Assembly (NCBI GenBank): GCA_905178155.1
Contig: CAJINV010000014.1
Location: 1,629,984-1,693,983 of the forward strand
DNA: 64,000 nt
Source of the DNA: Amoebophrya sp. A120
Taxonomy: Eukaryota > Sar > Dinophyceae > Syndiniales > Amoebophryaceae
Direction: 5' to 3'
In this document: one piece after another, positions 49,601 to 60,700 of the stretch
Layout: each line of letters begins with the position of its first letter
Position numbering within the stretch: the stretch's first letter is position 1
The notes under the pieces: generated by a model
Seen by the model: the letters and a program-made list of their open reading frames with translations, nothing else
Databases searched by the model: none
Told to the model about the DNA's origin: nothing
Made by a program: the position numbers and the translations under genes

Positions 49601-50105
49601 CCTTGTCATCCAGTAGGACAGGTTCGTTCAACACGAGTTCCTGCCAGAGCAACAGTGGGTGGGGTTCCGGCGTTGTCAACAGGACTATCGGTTCGTACTG
49701 GACATCTTGCTGTGCCCCCTCGGAACAAAGAAGTGCAGCAGAGCTCGAAGAGGCACTGCTTGTTGTTCCGGTTGAACTAGTAGCGACTGGGAACAACGTC
49801 GCCGTGACTGGATTTTTAATTGTGACCGAAGTTGTCGAGGTGAACCCTTCGTCTTGGTTGAGGCGGGTGGTCAAGGGCTGCAGGAAGTCACTGGTAGTCG
49901 TGTCGTTGAGGATGCCTTCGACGGTGACTACAACGCTGCTGGTGGAGTTTGTGGGATTCAAATTTGAATTGGAAAAATTCGACCCCTGCGCGACCTTGTG
50001 GTCCGGTTCCTCTCCGACGGCATTCGTGGCAGCTGCCGGAAGTACAGGCACTACTGCTGGTGCAATTGGCGTCGTCATCTTCTCGGCTGGCTGCGGAGGG
50101 GGCAT
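46682..50105 (-). CDS. PUS10: tRNA pseudouridine synthase PUS10
   Basis: Exon 1 (50105-about 48126) has a long Thr/Ser/Ala-rich N-terminus, then KLGFEMSEHALL and an Arg/Lys patch. Its end has the synthase domain: GRYNKYSRELSQTPW and GREDVDVRMLG, where the second Asp of the GREDVDVR box is the expected catalytic residue, at about residue 585. Exon 2 (about 47876-47729) and exon 3 (about 47436-46682) supply the C-terminal half, with TPFRVVHRR and GCYIKELVNGDYGRTSPS, hallmarks of PUS10. A non-family insert of about 60 residues (Gly, Gln, Asp) precedes the final LELEMLELDV. PUS10 makes pseudouridine 54/55 in archaeal and some eukaryotic tRNAs. The protein is clearly longer than human PUS10 because of low-complexity stretches. 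Both introns are introners. Confidence 0.85.
47437..47728 (-). mobile_element. Family A introner in PUS10, intron 2
   Basis: The coding-strand ends are GCAAAAATTATGTCTGGGTC and GGCCCAGACAAATTTGC, imperfect inverted repeats. Removing it joins KPTTNM to IIKQFVQLL, keeping frame. No GT-AG pair is evident. Confidence 0.75.
47877..48128 (-). mobile_element. Family A introner in PUS10, intron 1
   Basis: The coding-strand 5' end is GTAAAAATGTCTGGGTCTGG and the 3' end is CCAGACCCAGACACTTTTAC. AAT lies on both sides, a likely 3-bp duplication. Frame is kept if DLSN continues to PYDYN, but then the intron has no AG at its 3' end. Confidence 0.8.
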
Positions 50106-50523
50106 GGTTTCTTTCTGTAGAGACTGAATGTAGTGGTCGCAGCTGCAGCGAGCAGCGGGCTGAAATCTGTTGTACTAGACGAGGACAGAAATACCTCGAG
50201 GAAAAATACGTAGTTGATGAAACAGAAGCCGAAAAACACTGGGAATGTCGCCGACCTGTGAGGAACAAAAATAAAAGCTAGCTTGAGGCTGGAGCAACAA
50301 CATTCAAGATGTTTGAATCATCTGTCATGCTCATACATCAGGTGGAATTATTGTGATCTGGCAAAAGCTAGAGCTTGAATCTCATCGACATGCTGCATCT
50401 TCTGTGTCTACAAAGTAAATATCATCAGCGATGGGGATCTGCTGAACCTCGGCTAATGCGCTAGATATAGATCTTTTGTTGCGCGACCACAGGAGGGTTC
50501 AGACCTCAGATCTCCATGTAGGA

Positions 50524-50745
50524 TCACAAGAACTTGCTCTTCATCTCCTTGTCGAGATCCAAGATCCACTTATTTGCTTTTCTGAAGCCTAGCACTCCGT
50601 TGTACTTGAGTACTCGATCTTCGTCCACTGTAGCAAAAAAATGCGATGAGTTTCCAGCTTGGCGGACGCTGCTCTCGACCACTGCCACGGAAGGACCACT
50701 GTCATGGGTGGAAACAAATATCCAGGGGCTACTAGATTCATACAT
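50524..50745 (-). CDS. Short open frame of 73 codons, possible last exon
   Basis: The frame from the ATG at 50745 ends KEMKSKFL and has a natural composition (DEDRVLKYNGVLGFRKANKW), so it is probably coding. No family was recognised. An upstream exon may exist because the sequence before the ATG is AT-rich and contains TAG acceptor-like ends. Confidence 0.35.
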   Translation of the reverse strand: MYESSSPWIFVSTHDSGPSVAVVESSVRQAGNSSHFFATVDEDRVLKYNGVLGFRKANKWILDLDKEMKSKFL

Positions 50746-50849
50746 AAATCAGAATCAGGTTGAGGTTGGGAACCGCCGACGTGGCATTCCTTTTTGTTGA
50801 TTTCTTTTTTCTCGTAGGTACATCTACGCTCGCTGGTCAAAGACGTTTA

Positions 50850-51180
50850 GTAAACTGCGAGGACTGCGTGCTCAAAGTTTCTTTTTCATCAGACGATAGT
50901 TTACACTAGTCACCACGACAAAAAATCGCTTCGGCTTTTTTTCGATTCGTCTCTGCGACTGCGGCACCGCATGATCACAAGGAACGACCTTGCAGCGTTC
51001 CGTTCAATACTTAGCAAAAGATAAGAATGGTCATCAAAACTTCAAGCGCGCTACGCACAAAATTTGTAGCGAACAACATTTCATCATTATGGACTTGATT
51101 CTATCTTCGAACATGGAATTGAATCTTCATTTATCAAAAACTACGCCTCCTTCAACATTTTAATTTTTTCAACTTTTTCC
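50850..51180. other. Intergenic region
   Basis: About 330 bases without a coding signal between a short open frame and the stop of the large membrane-protein gene. Confidence 0.35.
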
Positions 51181-51182
51181 CC

Positions 51183-54100
51183 TCATCCGCCTATCACCAT
51201 TCTCGCCTTCTGATGCAGGCTCATCGGGACATTTTTCTCCGTGGCGTTCACCGTCAGTTCAAACTTCCCCTCCACTGCGGCAGTCAACTCGACGGACAAC
51301 GTGGCCAAAGTGTTCCCGATCAGCTGCTGCAACACTTTCCCGCAGGTGATCGGGTGCGTCACGCACTCTTGCAGCAAAATTTGGCCCCAAATCGGATCTG
51401 ACGTCGCGTTTTTCTTCGCTGGGATGTACCAACCGGCTGAGGTCGCGTTCACGAAGGACACGTTGACGCTCCCGAACAGGAGGTCCTGGGTGTCCCCCAC
51501 ATACACCAAGCCGTACGCATTCTTCACTACCAGCGCCGAAGAGAACGTGTTTTCTATCGTCAGTAACGCCTGCAACTTCAGGAAAATGACCTGCGGACCT
51601 AAGAGAACTTGAATCCAGGAGAGCAAATTTTTCTCATGCCCGGGAACGGAAACCGAGATATCGGTGAGTTTTTTCGTGACCGGTTGCAGGAAGGTGAGAT
51701 TTTGCCACAGTTTCTCGTAGGCGCCGCAGGCGAAGGCGTTGGTCACGGTTCTGTTGCTCAGGTGCATGCCAAGCATCTTTTCGAGGACCGGGGTAATCAC
51801 GTCTTTGGATCTTGTTGATAGTGGCTTGCTATTGCTATTTCCATTCGAAATAATACCTCCAATGTTGGAGGCCGAGGCGGAGGCCGCCGGAAGCGCTGTC
51901 GCTGAAGGTGGAGGCAATCTACTCCGGTGATACTCCGACGCCGCAGCGGCCGGAGCTTCTGCAAAAGCCGACGTGGACGAGGGAAGAAGTTGACCGCCCT
52001 CAGCTCCTGTGTGGTCAGCAGAAACAGGCCCACTTAAGGTCGTGGGTGTCGGAGGCAGGAACATCCTCGGAATAGACTGTAGCTGCAGAGCTTGCGCTGG
52101 TCCTCCCGTTTCCAGTACTCCTGTGTTCTGCAGTGCTGTTTTGACCAGGTTCTGCACGTGGTCACGCAGCATGAGATTTCGATTTTCATGACCTTGTTGA
52201 TAAACGTCGAAGCCGGGTCGTGGAGCTGTGATGCTCCTCATGCTAGCGCTAGGTCGTGTTCTCTCGTCGACGCCGTGTGGCCACGTTCCATTCGATCTTT
52301 TGTCCACGACAATATTGCCCCGGATCCTGTTCAGTGACCAACTCTTCAATCCGACCTCGTACGCCTGCACGGTGCCCAGCGAGACACTTCCGTCTTTCAA
52401 CGGATAGTCCTCATTCGTCACGATCAAATGCGCGGGGAGAAACCCGAGTTTCGCAGACAGCGGCGTTTGGTTCTCCAATTCGATGGTCGCCGCGACGTTC
52501 ACGTTGTGCTCATCAGTGAACTCGGGCAGGATGTCGATGTCTTTCACTTTGATCCCCCCATTCCCCGCGAACCGGTTCCACCCCTGAATTTTTGTTTGCA
52601 CGAGAAGCGGAATGCTGTGCAGCTGCCACTTGCTGCTCAAGCAGGAGCTCATGGTGGCGGACCCGACGCCGCCCAACTCCAACTCGACAGATTTCTCGTT
52701 GTAGATGCTGTAGATGAGATTGTTGAACGCCGTGACGTTCTGCAGTTGCACCTTCGAGGACGGCATTTTTATCTTCAGGACCCCGCTATGATCGGTTTTG
52801 TTTGGAAGGTACTCGATTTTCGTCAGGGGCATTTCCGCGACCGCGTTGACCGCGTCCGATTTCAGCCGCACCGTCATGTTCGCGCCGAGGTTGGTGATGG
52901 CGTAGTCGAACTTGGCGAAGGGAATTTTGAAGTTGATTTGCAACTCTCCAAAAGCGGACAAGTTGTCCACCCCACCCGGCACGTTGAACCCGATTTCGGT
53001 TATGTTCACGCCCTGCACAAACTCGCGCCCGTTCACCTTTGTTAAGCCCGTGGAACTCGTCATGGATTCTACGAGTTTTGAAAACCAGGGAATTTTATAC
53101 TCCGGGTCTTTTCCTATTTTCGCCGCAGTTTCGTTGTAAAAGGTGATCGAATATCCTGTGCAAAAGTATCGTACGGCACTCGTATTGCAATCATGCATTA
53201 CTTTTTTCTTGAGGTAAATCAGCATTACAAATTTTATTTCTCGCGCTGAGGAAATTTGTCATGCATTTATACGAGCAGTGCGATGCTTTTGCGCTGCATA
53301 TCGAAACGCCCTTCGCATCGAGGAAGACCTTGCTTTCGCTCGGATCAGCGTCTAGCTGGTGGCCTGCTGGTCCTTGAAGTTGTTGTCCTGCACCTGACGT
53401 GCTTCTTCGCGGGGGCAACGCACGGGCTTGGCTATGCATCTTTTCTGCGTCGGGGTCGGCCACAAGATTAAGGTCTGCCTCGTGATGACGATCATCACTC
53501 GAAGATGAAGCAATACCCCCTCCAGGAGTGCTACTAGTCGTCTCCTTACCAGTCCCGTTCACAAACTCGGCTAGAAAATCCGCCGCGACGTCTAGATTTT
53601 CCGGGTTGAAGATTCCGGTCACGGTCACGTTCTTGGTGATACCGGGGGTCAGGGTGAAGTTCTCCAATTCCACATAAGACATGGACGTATTCTTGTACAA
53701 GCACTGCAGCTTCAGCTTGTATCCGAGCGCCAAGGTGTAATTCGTTGGGTTGTTGATGTCCGCGGAGGCTTTCACGGAGAGCACCTTTTTTTTCTTTTTC
53801 TTGCTCCTCGTCCCCCGACTTGAACTTGTTGATGCTGAGCTAGAACTTGTTGCACTTGTATCATCTTCCCCATCATTATCCACAGAAAAAAACCCAACCA
53901 CATCCATTTTTTGCATGACAAGCACATGATTTTATACGTGTTTTGCATGACAAATTGGATGTGGATGGTTTTTTTTCTGTGGATAATCATCGATCTCTAC
54001 CTCCCCGGGCAACTCGAAGGTTTTCAAATCGATCACGTTTTTCAAGTGATTCAGCCCGACAAGCTCCACAGTTTGGTCGATATGGAAGCGCCAGGATCGA

Positions 54101-56298
54101 AATCGTCAGAGTTGAAATAACTTGTATATGCATAAAATACATGACGCGAAGCGCGTGTGTTGCAGAGCAGGCAGCAGAGGCCGATTGAGAGCCTGTTTGG
54201 GGCTAGAGCTCGAGCTGCTAAAGCAGCATGAAAGAATCAATCTCCTTTGCCTCAAGAGCATTACAGACTGGATTTAGGCACCGCCAAAATTTGTCATGCG
54301 CCACTTGGAAACTGGGCTCCATATGGTATCCATTCTATACATGGCAAATCATTTCAACTTTGTCGATTTCGATCCTGACAGTTCCATAGTCGAACGCGAC
54401 ACCGTAATTCACCCAGCCGTTGAACTTTTTTACTCTCGTATCACGAGAAAAAAGTGTTACAGTCACACATTTGCTGGAGTTTCTGCATCACAAATTTCCT
54501 CTGTGTGGCAAGGAAAGCTTGTAATGCGAAGACCATAAGGGAAAACAGGAAGGAGACGAGGCTCCCAAGCATTTCCTGCATGAGAAAGGTTATCTGTGTT
54601 GCCGGTCTTGCAACACAATGTGTAACTGTAACACTTTTTTCTTCCGATATCTCGTCGCCCCGGTGACCCGGATTTTCAGTCGTTTCGAGGCCAAAAGCAA
54701 CGCGCCGAGTTTCACCATGTTCTCCTGGTTGGTAATCGTGAAGTTGGATTCCACTGGAACCTCGATTGCCCCCGGGCCGCCGGAGAGGTAGATGGACGGC
54801 TGTTGAAACGTACCGATGGCGTCGCTTTCGTCCTTGTCGTCTTTTGGCGTGGTTGTCCTCCTGTTTATCTTTTCCGATAATTGCTGCGAGCTCCCGCGTT
54901 CGTTCCTCGCAAGCCGCATGGTCACTTCAAATCCGTCCAGCGTCGCGGACTATCAAATGTAAAAATGTCTGGGTCTGGAAGATTGCCAGGTTTGTCATGA
55001 ACATTTTGCATGACTCCTGATGTCTGTGATGCATGCCCTAGCATCACAGATTTTGTGAGGGTTCCCAATGCCTACACCGCATGACAAATGCTCTTTCCGT
55101 GTAGCAAAACTTGGACTCTCCTTGTTGCTCATGCAATACAGACTTTTTTGGAATCCAAAATCAGCATGACAAGTTGGATTCTTCCAGACCCAGACATTTT
55201 TACAGTTGATACGGACAAGCCACTGACAGAGGGGTGCAGTTGCATCACAGACGCGAGCTTCATCGTGGTCAGCGAGGGGGAGGTCAACGACATGCTGAGG
55301 ATGGAAACGCTAGACCGGTTCACCACCTGCTGAATCCCGAGCGGGATAAACAAAACGACGGAGAGGAGCGCGAGGATGCAGAGGATGCTGGAGATTAGTA
55401 GATAATTTTGCACTTCGATGATTTTCACTTCCCTTCTCGGTCGAGTCTGTGAAGAAGTGCTAGAGGATGTAGTTGAACTAGAACCGTCCTCCTGGTGTTC
55501 TTGTCCCTCTGCGGTAGTTGTACTACCGCCGACCCGACTTTTTCTGAAACCGAAGCAGGTCCTCTTCCTCCCGTCGTACAGTGTCCAGGTTGTGTAGCGG
55601 AAACACCAACAGCGGTTTTTGTTGTACTCAGCGATCCGCTGCCTGTAGTGGTAGGCTTCGGATTGCGTATAGTGCGGGCCGGGATTTGTGGTGACTGTTG
55701 GCGCAGCAGCAGCTGAGGTGCCAGTCGGTGCACTGGACACAACACTGTTTAACGCGGTTCTTGTGACTACACCTACCGCATCGTCTACTTCGAGTCGCTG
55801 CTCTTGCTGTTCGAGGCTCTGCATATTGGGGTCCGTGGCTGTCTTGTTTGATGTTGTACTCGGACCGATTACAACAGCGTTATTCTTCCTCAGTTCAGCA
55901 CTTCTCGAACAGCTGATCGCCTCGTTGCTGGTCACGTTGTTTGCCAAAATGCTTGTGGACGTGGTTTTAATTGCCTGCATACTAAGCAAATCAAGATTTA
56001 CGTCGGAGGAGGAAGTCGGCGCAGTCGTTCCTGCTTGCTGGAAATCAACCTCAGACGGCATTTTCGAGGTCTCCCGCAAGGCTTGTAGATCTCCTTCCTT
56101 CAGATCATGGCCGTTCTCGTGGCTATCGCGAGCGACAGCGGAAATAGTTGTCGTGGTGGTTGCAGCACTGGTAGTGGTACTAGGTGAGGGTTGTGGCAGC
56201 TGCTCTCCTGTTCTTTCATCTGCTTCCGGTTCCGCGCCCGCGGGCGGCTTCTTCGTCATTTGTCGACGATCTGATGAGGACTTTGACTTCGGGGACAT
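51183..56298 (-). CDS. Type II membrane protein with LEA2/DUF3712-like repeats
   Basis: Six exons: 56298-55204, 54949-about 54647, about 54440-54386, about 54090-53988, about 53874-53303 and about 53150-51183. The N-terminus is a long Ser/Thr-rich cytoplasmic part with CWCFRYTTW and a basic KSRVGG region. One membrane helix (LLISSILCILALLSVVLF) follows. The remainder is extracytoplasmic and built of beta-rich repeats of the kind ATLDGFEVTMRL, PVESNFTITNQENMVKLGALLL, YTLALGYKLKLQCLYKNTSM and NPTNYTLAL, with many N-x-S/T sites. This matches LEA2/DUF3712-type architecture, seen in secreted or tonoplast-like proteins whose role is poorly known. All five introns are introners of at least four sequence families. 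The reading frame was followed through each. Confidence 0.65.
53151..53302 (-). mobile_element. Introner, family B, DUF3712-like gene
   Basis: The coding-strand ends are GCGCAAAAGCATCGCACTG and GTACGATACTTTTGCAC, imperfect inverted repeats. ATAT-containing flanks are shared. It joins FLDAKGVS to SITFYNETAA. Confidence 0.75.
53875..53987 (-). mobile_element. Compact introner, family E (about 113 bp)
   Basis: It is almost wholly inverted repeat: ATTATCCACAGAAAAAAACC at one end and GGTTTTTTTTCTGTGGATAA at the other, around only about 40 bases of unique sequence with CATGACAA words. The GATGAT flank is repeated. It is the shortest introner in the window. Confidence 0.8.
54091..54385 (-). mobile_element. 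Introner, family C, DUF3712-like gene
   Basis: The ends are GTCAGGATCGAAATCGACAA and TGACGATTTCGATCCTGG in coding orientation, as in the transporter and cofactor C copies. It joins FDYGT to RFHIDQTVEL. Confidence 0.75.
54441..54646 (-). mobile_element. Introner, family D (AGAAAAAAGTGTTACAGT ends)
   Basis: AGAAAAAAGTGTTACAGT and ACTGTAACACTTTTTTCTC form the inverted ends. ACGAG-like flanks suggest a target duplication. It joins TGATRYR to KKFNGW. Confidence 0.75.
54950..55203 (-). mobile_element. Family A introner, canonical GT-AG copy
   Basis: This 254-bp intron starts GTAAAAATG and ends GATAG. Its inverted ends extend to TATCAA. Removing it joins SVST to SATLDGFEV in frame. It has the same length, 254 bp, as the copy at 17891-18144. 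Confidence 0.85.
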
Positions 56299-56299
56299 G

Positions 56300-57780
56300 A
56301 TTTGTTAGAAAACGACAAATCAACACGAATATGTTGGATACGGAACAAAAATTCGGTTACGAGTATGATCAAGTTCTGACTTCTGCATTAAAGCTTTTGT
56401 CTTCAAGGTTACGAGCGTTTTGGATCATTCTGATGCTCACGGGAAAGGAAGTGCGATGCATATTTTTCGACGATCTAGTCAAGAGAATCCACTCCGTGCT
56501 GTACAAACGAATATTATTCGTTTGTACAGCACGGAGCGGAACGAAAGACAATGAACAAGAAAGGAGCATGATAAAGAAGCTATCGACAACAACGACGACA
56601 CGCAATGACACAACGAACCCGGCCAAACACCACGGAAAGCAAATTATGAACTGAGACCAGAACGAACTGAGAAGGAAAGACGAGAGGTATCGCTGAACAA
56701 ATGTCACGATCATGGCAGTTGCCGACAGAGCGGCGACTCTCATGCAAGAAGCAGGCCATGGCTCCTCGCACTTTCGTGGAATCTTCTAAATGCTTCCGCT
56801 ATTCTTGTTTTCGTTTAAGAGGTCAAGTTCTGTTCTTTAGTAGTGGTCTCGTGGTGGAGTACTGGTGCAGCGGCTCCGTTTGTTATTAACTTCAAAACGT
56901 CAAGTAGTGTGTTGACGCTTCCGATGTAGTTGCACTGCTAATAATTCCACTGTAGTACATCTTCATGTATACTAGGATAAGCCAACATCATACAAGGAAG
57001 CATAGGGGGTGTTCTAAATTGAGAACTACGGGCTTCTGGAGTCAGCAGCAAGAGCAGGTCATTGGTGTGAAAGGAAAACTACATTTTGTTCTCCAAAAGA
57101 CCAGAACGGCTCGTGCACTTGTTGCTTTCATCACATCCTTTGTCTTTCAGTTTCATTCTAGGAAAAAATAAAGCAGGTCCTGGTTACGACAAGAAGGGGG
57201 AGAGCTTTGTACTCGACTAATCCATGATAATAACAACAGAGAGGGGTCTTTCTCTCTTTTCCTGGGGAGGTCTTTTTACGAAGGGTTTCTCAATCAAACG
57301 TAATTCCAGATCCCGTCGTGCGAAGCTCTGACCGAGAGGACCGTCAGAAAAATGCATCAAACCAAGTTACTATTCGACCGACCTGAATTTTTCAGTTCTC
57401 GGATCGCGGCCGACTGTCGTGATCTATGATCATACTGTTAATACTGCTGCCTCCAGTTTTTTTTCCATTGGCGTGAGTGAGTTTTCTCATAATTTTTCGT
57501 CATTTATTTCAAAGATGAAGCACGGCTACTCTCGTTTGAGTAATTGGTGATGAACCGATCGAAATTACCAATATTCATGTTGACCGACACAATCACGACG
57601 TTCAAAACTTCTTCCCCCATCTTGGTCTCTTGGTTACGCTCCCGAATTCTTTGTGTGCTCCTGCTCGTGCCTTTATCGCCTTTTCAGGCGAACAACTTCT
57701 AGTGATTTGATATGTCTCAGACAGCAGAGTACTAACCAGTAAAGATGTTTCTTTTACTACAACACAACATTATGTTCAAA
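56300..57780. other. Intergenic region
   Basis: No gene is supported. There is a short perfect palindrome around 56505-56531 (GTGCTGTACAAACGAATA and complement) just upstream of the DUF3712-like gene, a possible regulatory hairpin. Confidence 0.4.
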
Positions 57781-57783
57781 CAA

Positions 57784-60700
57784 CTACATGTAGTGAGTTT
57801 TGTCGTCGTGATGTGCGGACTCAGATCTCGTCATCATCGTCAAGTGCGTCGGCGTTGCTTGCGTCTCGCTATCCATGGCAAAAGTATTACGCTATGCGTG
57901 GCGGAAATGGCACTCCAAGTTTGCGCAGCATGATTGTACAAAAGTTGTAGATCATCTGTCATGCATGGTCATGGGTTCAATTTTTATTTTTCCTACCAGT
58001 GTGCGTCGTGATACTTTTGCCGAGGATAGTACTCCCCCGGCCGCTCCTGATGTAACGCTCGGAACACCAAGTGGCGGCTTCGTTATTTCCACAGGCTTGG
58101 CGTTGGTAGCAGTACTCGAGGCCGCTAGTACTTGCTGAGCTTGTTTCCACTCCGGAAGTTTTGCAAAGTACTCTTCCAGGGCTGGTTTTGGTAGTATTTT
58201 ATGAAGAACTTTTTGGTCCTCCGTTGTCGTTGCAGGTTTTGAGCAGGTGTAATATGAAGCGGATGCTGAGAAAAGCTTGACAAGCCCCAGCAGCGGTGCG
58301 GCAATGGAAGTAGTACCGGAAGAAGAACCTCCCGCGACTTGTTCTTGCTGGTTCAGCAGTTCCCAGTTTGGACTTTTTTCTCTGCGGAGCCACTTGAAAT
58401 CTTTCACGTCGGACCACATGTTCACTTTTGCAGACGGTGTAGTACTGTGCGTCGTCGAAGTGTCTTCAGAGTTGTCGTTTTTATTTACGTCAACTTCGAC
58501 ATAAGGTGCGAAGAGCATTTCCGTGCAGTCTTCGATGATCGGCCCAGAGTGGATATTCACCGCGAACAGCGTCTTTTTCGAAGTGTGTATCCGAAGCTGT
58601 TGCAGGTTTGGAAAGAGCAGAATTGAATTTTCCACGTCATGGAGCAAGCAGCTACCTCGGATCCTGTCCGTCTTCACGACGCAGTTCTGCAAGCCGCGCA
58701 CCTAAGTGTCAGGTTTATATTTTTCTTCTTGCAGGAGCGATATCTTCTAAGATGAGCATCGTGCTGCGTTTGTACGTACGGAACGAAACTGTAGTTCGAA
58801 GTAATTACGACCTCAGCAACCTTCTTTACTGATGTAGAAAAGTAGGTACCAATTTATCTGGTACGTGCAGAGTAGAAAAGTAGCATACAATTTATCTGGT
58901 AGAAAAGTAGCATACAAGTAGAAACCAATTTATCTGGTACGTGCAGAACGCCCGTCGTTCCTTCCAATCGCACAACGCAATAGCATATACTTTGCAAATG
59001 TGTCTGGTTCCGGAATAGTGAAGAGCTGAGGTTCATCTACTTGTGATGCTCCGTTAGAATCAACATAAAGGGTTGAAATTCATCATCTGTCTTGCTTGTT
59101 TTGGTTTGCTACAGAAATCAATAGCAAAATGCTTTTCGTGTTCGTGGTCTTCCACATCCAAGAGAGGCATGACAAACATGCTCGCTGCTCCCCTCGAGGA
59201 CCCAGACACTTTTGCTGTGGATATCGGCCAAGTCGCAAAGTTCCACGTCTGCCTCTTCCTCGATATGCAATGCAAAAGTTGCCGCGTGCAGGTAGCATAA
59301 ATCGCATGACAAATATATTTTTCCAAATGTAAATGCTGACAACTCAGGTTACAGAAGAAATCACTTCTCATGCAACAAGATTGCAGTCGCTACGAGTGGT
59401 GCGGTAAAAACTTTGCAATGCATACTGGACCTTGATCGACACATCTTCCCCGGTTCTTTTTTGGACGATAACCGATTTCGTATCCACCTCGAGAAGGGGA
59501 TTCGGTTTCGAGGTGCATATTGAAGACGGGTCCTGCTGTACGACCTCCTGTCTGCTTTTTTTGCCCGCTTCAGTTTGTGGTCCTGTCTCCACCGTCGAGA
59601 GATGTGGCGGAGTTTCAACAAGAACTACATCGGCATGTTTTTTCCGCACGAATTTAAACTTCTCACACGGTCGCTTACTCCGTACCTGCAACATATGGGA
59701 GTGTCAGGATTGAAATCGACAAAATCGAAAAACTTGCGATGCACAAAATCGATGCACGTTACACCCACAGTTTGTAGTCGGCGCATGACAAATTTCCCAC
59801 GTCCTGGAAGCGAGTCTGTCATGCAGTTTAGGGCAAAAGCCCTCCCCTCTGTCATGCTAGCCACCAACCCAATTCGTGACCCTTAGCAGGGCTACAATCT
59901 GCCTCCTTTGCGTCCTCTGCAATAGAGTCACTTTTTGTGTCGCATTTTCTGCATGACAGTTTATTTCGACTTTGTCGATTTCGATCCTGACGCTTCCATA
60001 CAGCAGCAAAATATGGCGGGATGTTCAGGGCGGGGAATAAATTCATCAAAATTTTTAATCGCAAACATTCGAGGACTGTTTTCAGTTAAGCTCGCCATTT
60101 TCATGTAAACGCACATGACACTGTTTTTGCTGAGGACAACATGCAGAGCGCATCCGTCAAGCTCCTCGGAGCTTTCAAAAGAGGCTGCTCGCATAGCATG
60201 CTAGCTCCTCTTCAGCTGGTGCAGCGTCATCCTTGCCTCTAGACAGGCCGCTACCGCTTACACCTCGACACGACCTCATTCGAATCTGCCTGCTCATAGT
60301 GCAGATGCCCTCCGAGGTGCGACGGGTTTGTGCGCAGTACAATTTCTACTTCACGCGAGGCATGCTACATTTCATTTTCACGACGCGTTCCCACCTGACA
60401 TTCTCATACAGTGCCCGAGCTCGTCTGGAGTGCCGCTCAAATTCGTATTTGCCGAGCAGATTCTGTTTCTTACGCGATATTGCAGAAGTCACGGTTCTTG
60501 TAGTGGTACTTGGATTTGTAGCATCGTCGTTACAGAAATCTTCCCCGGAAGACATGATCATGGTCTGCAACTCCAAAATTCGTATCCTGTGCAAACGTTG
60601 ACGTACTATCGCAGTACTAGTGGTAAAAAGTGCATCATGACAAGAATTTCCTTCCACCTCAGCATGCAAAATGTTGGAATTCGAAATGCCGAATGATCTG

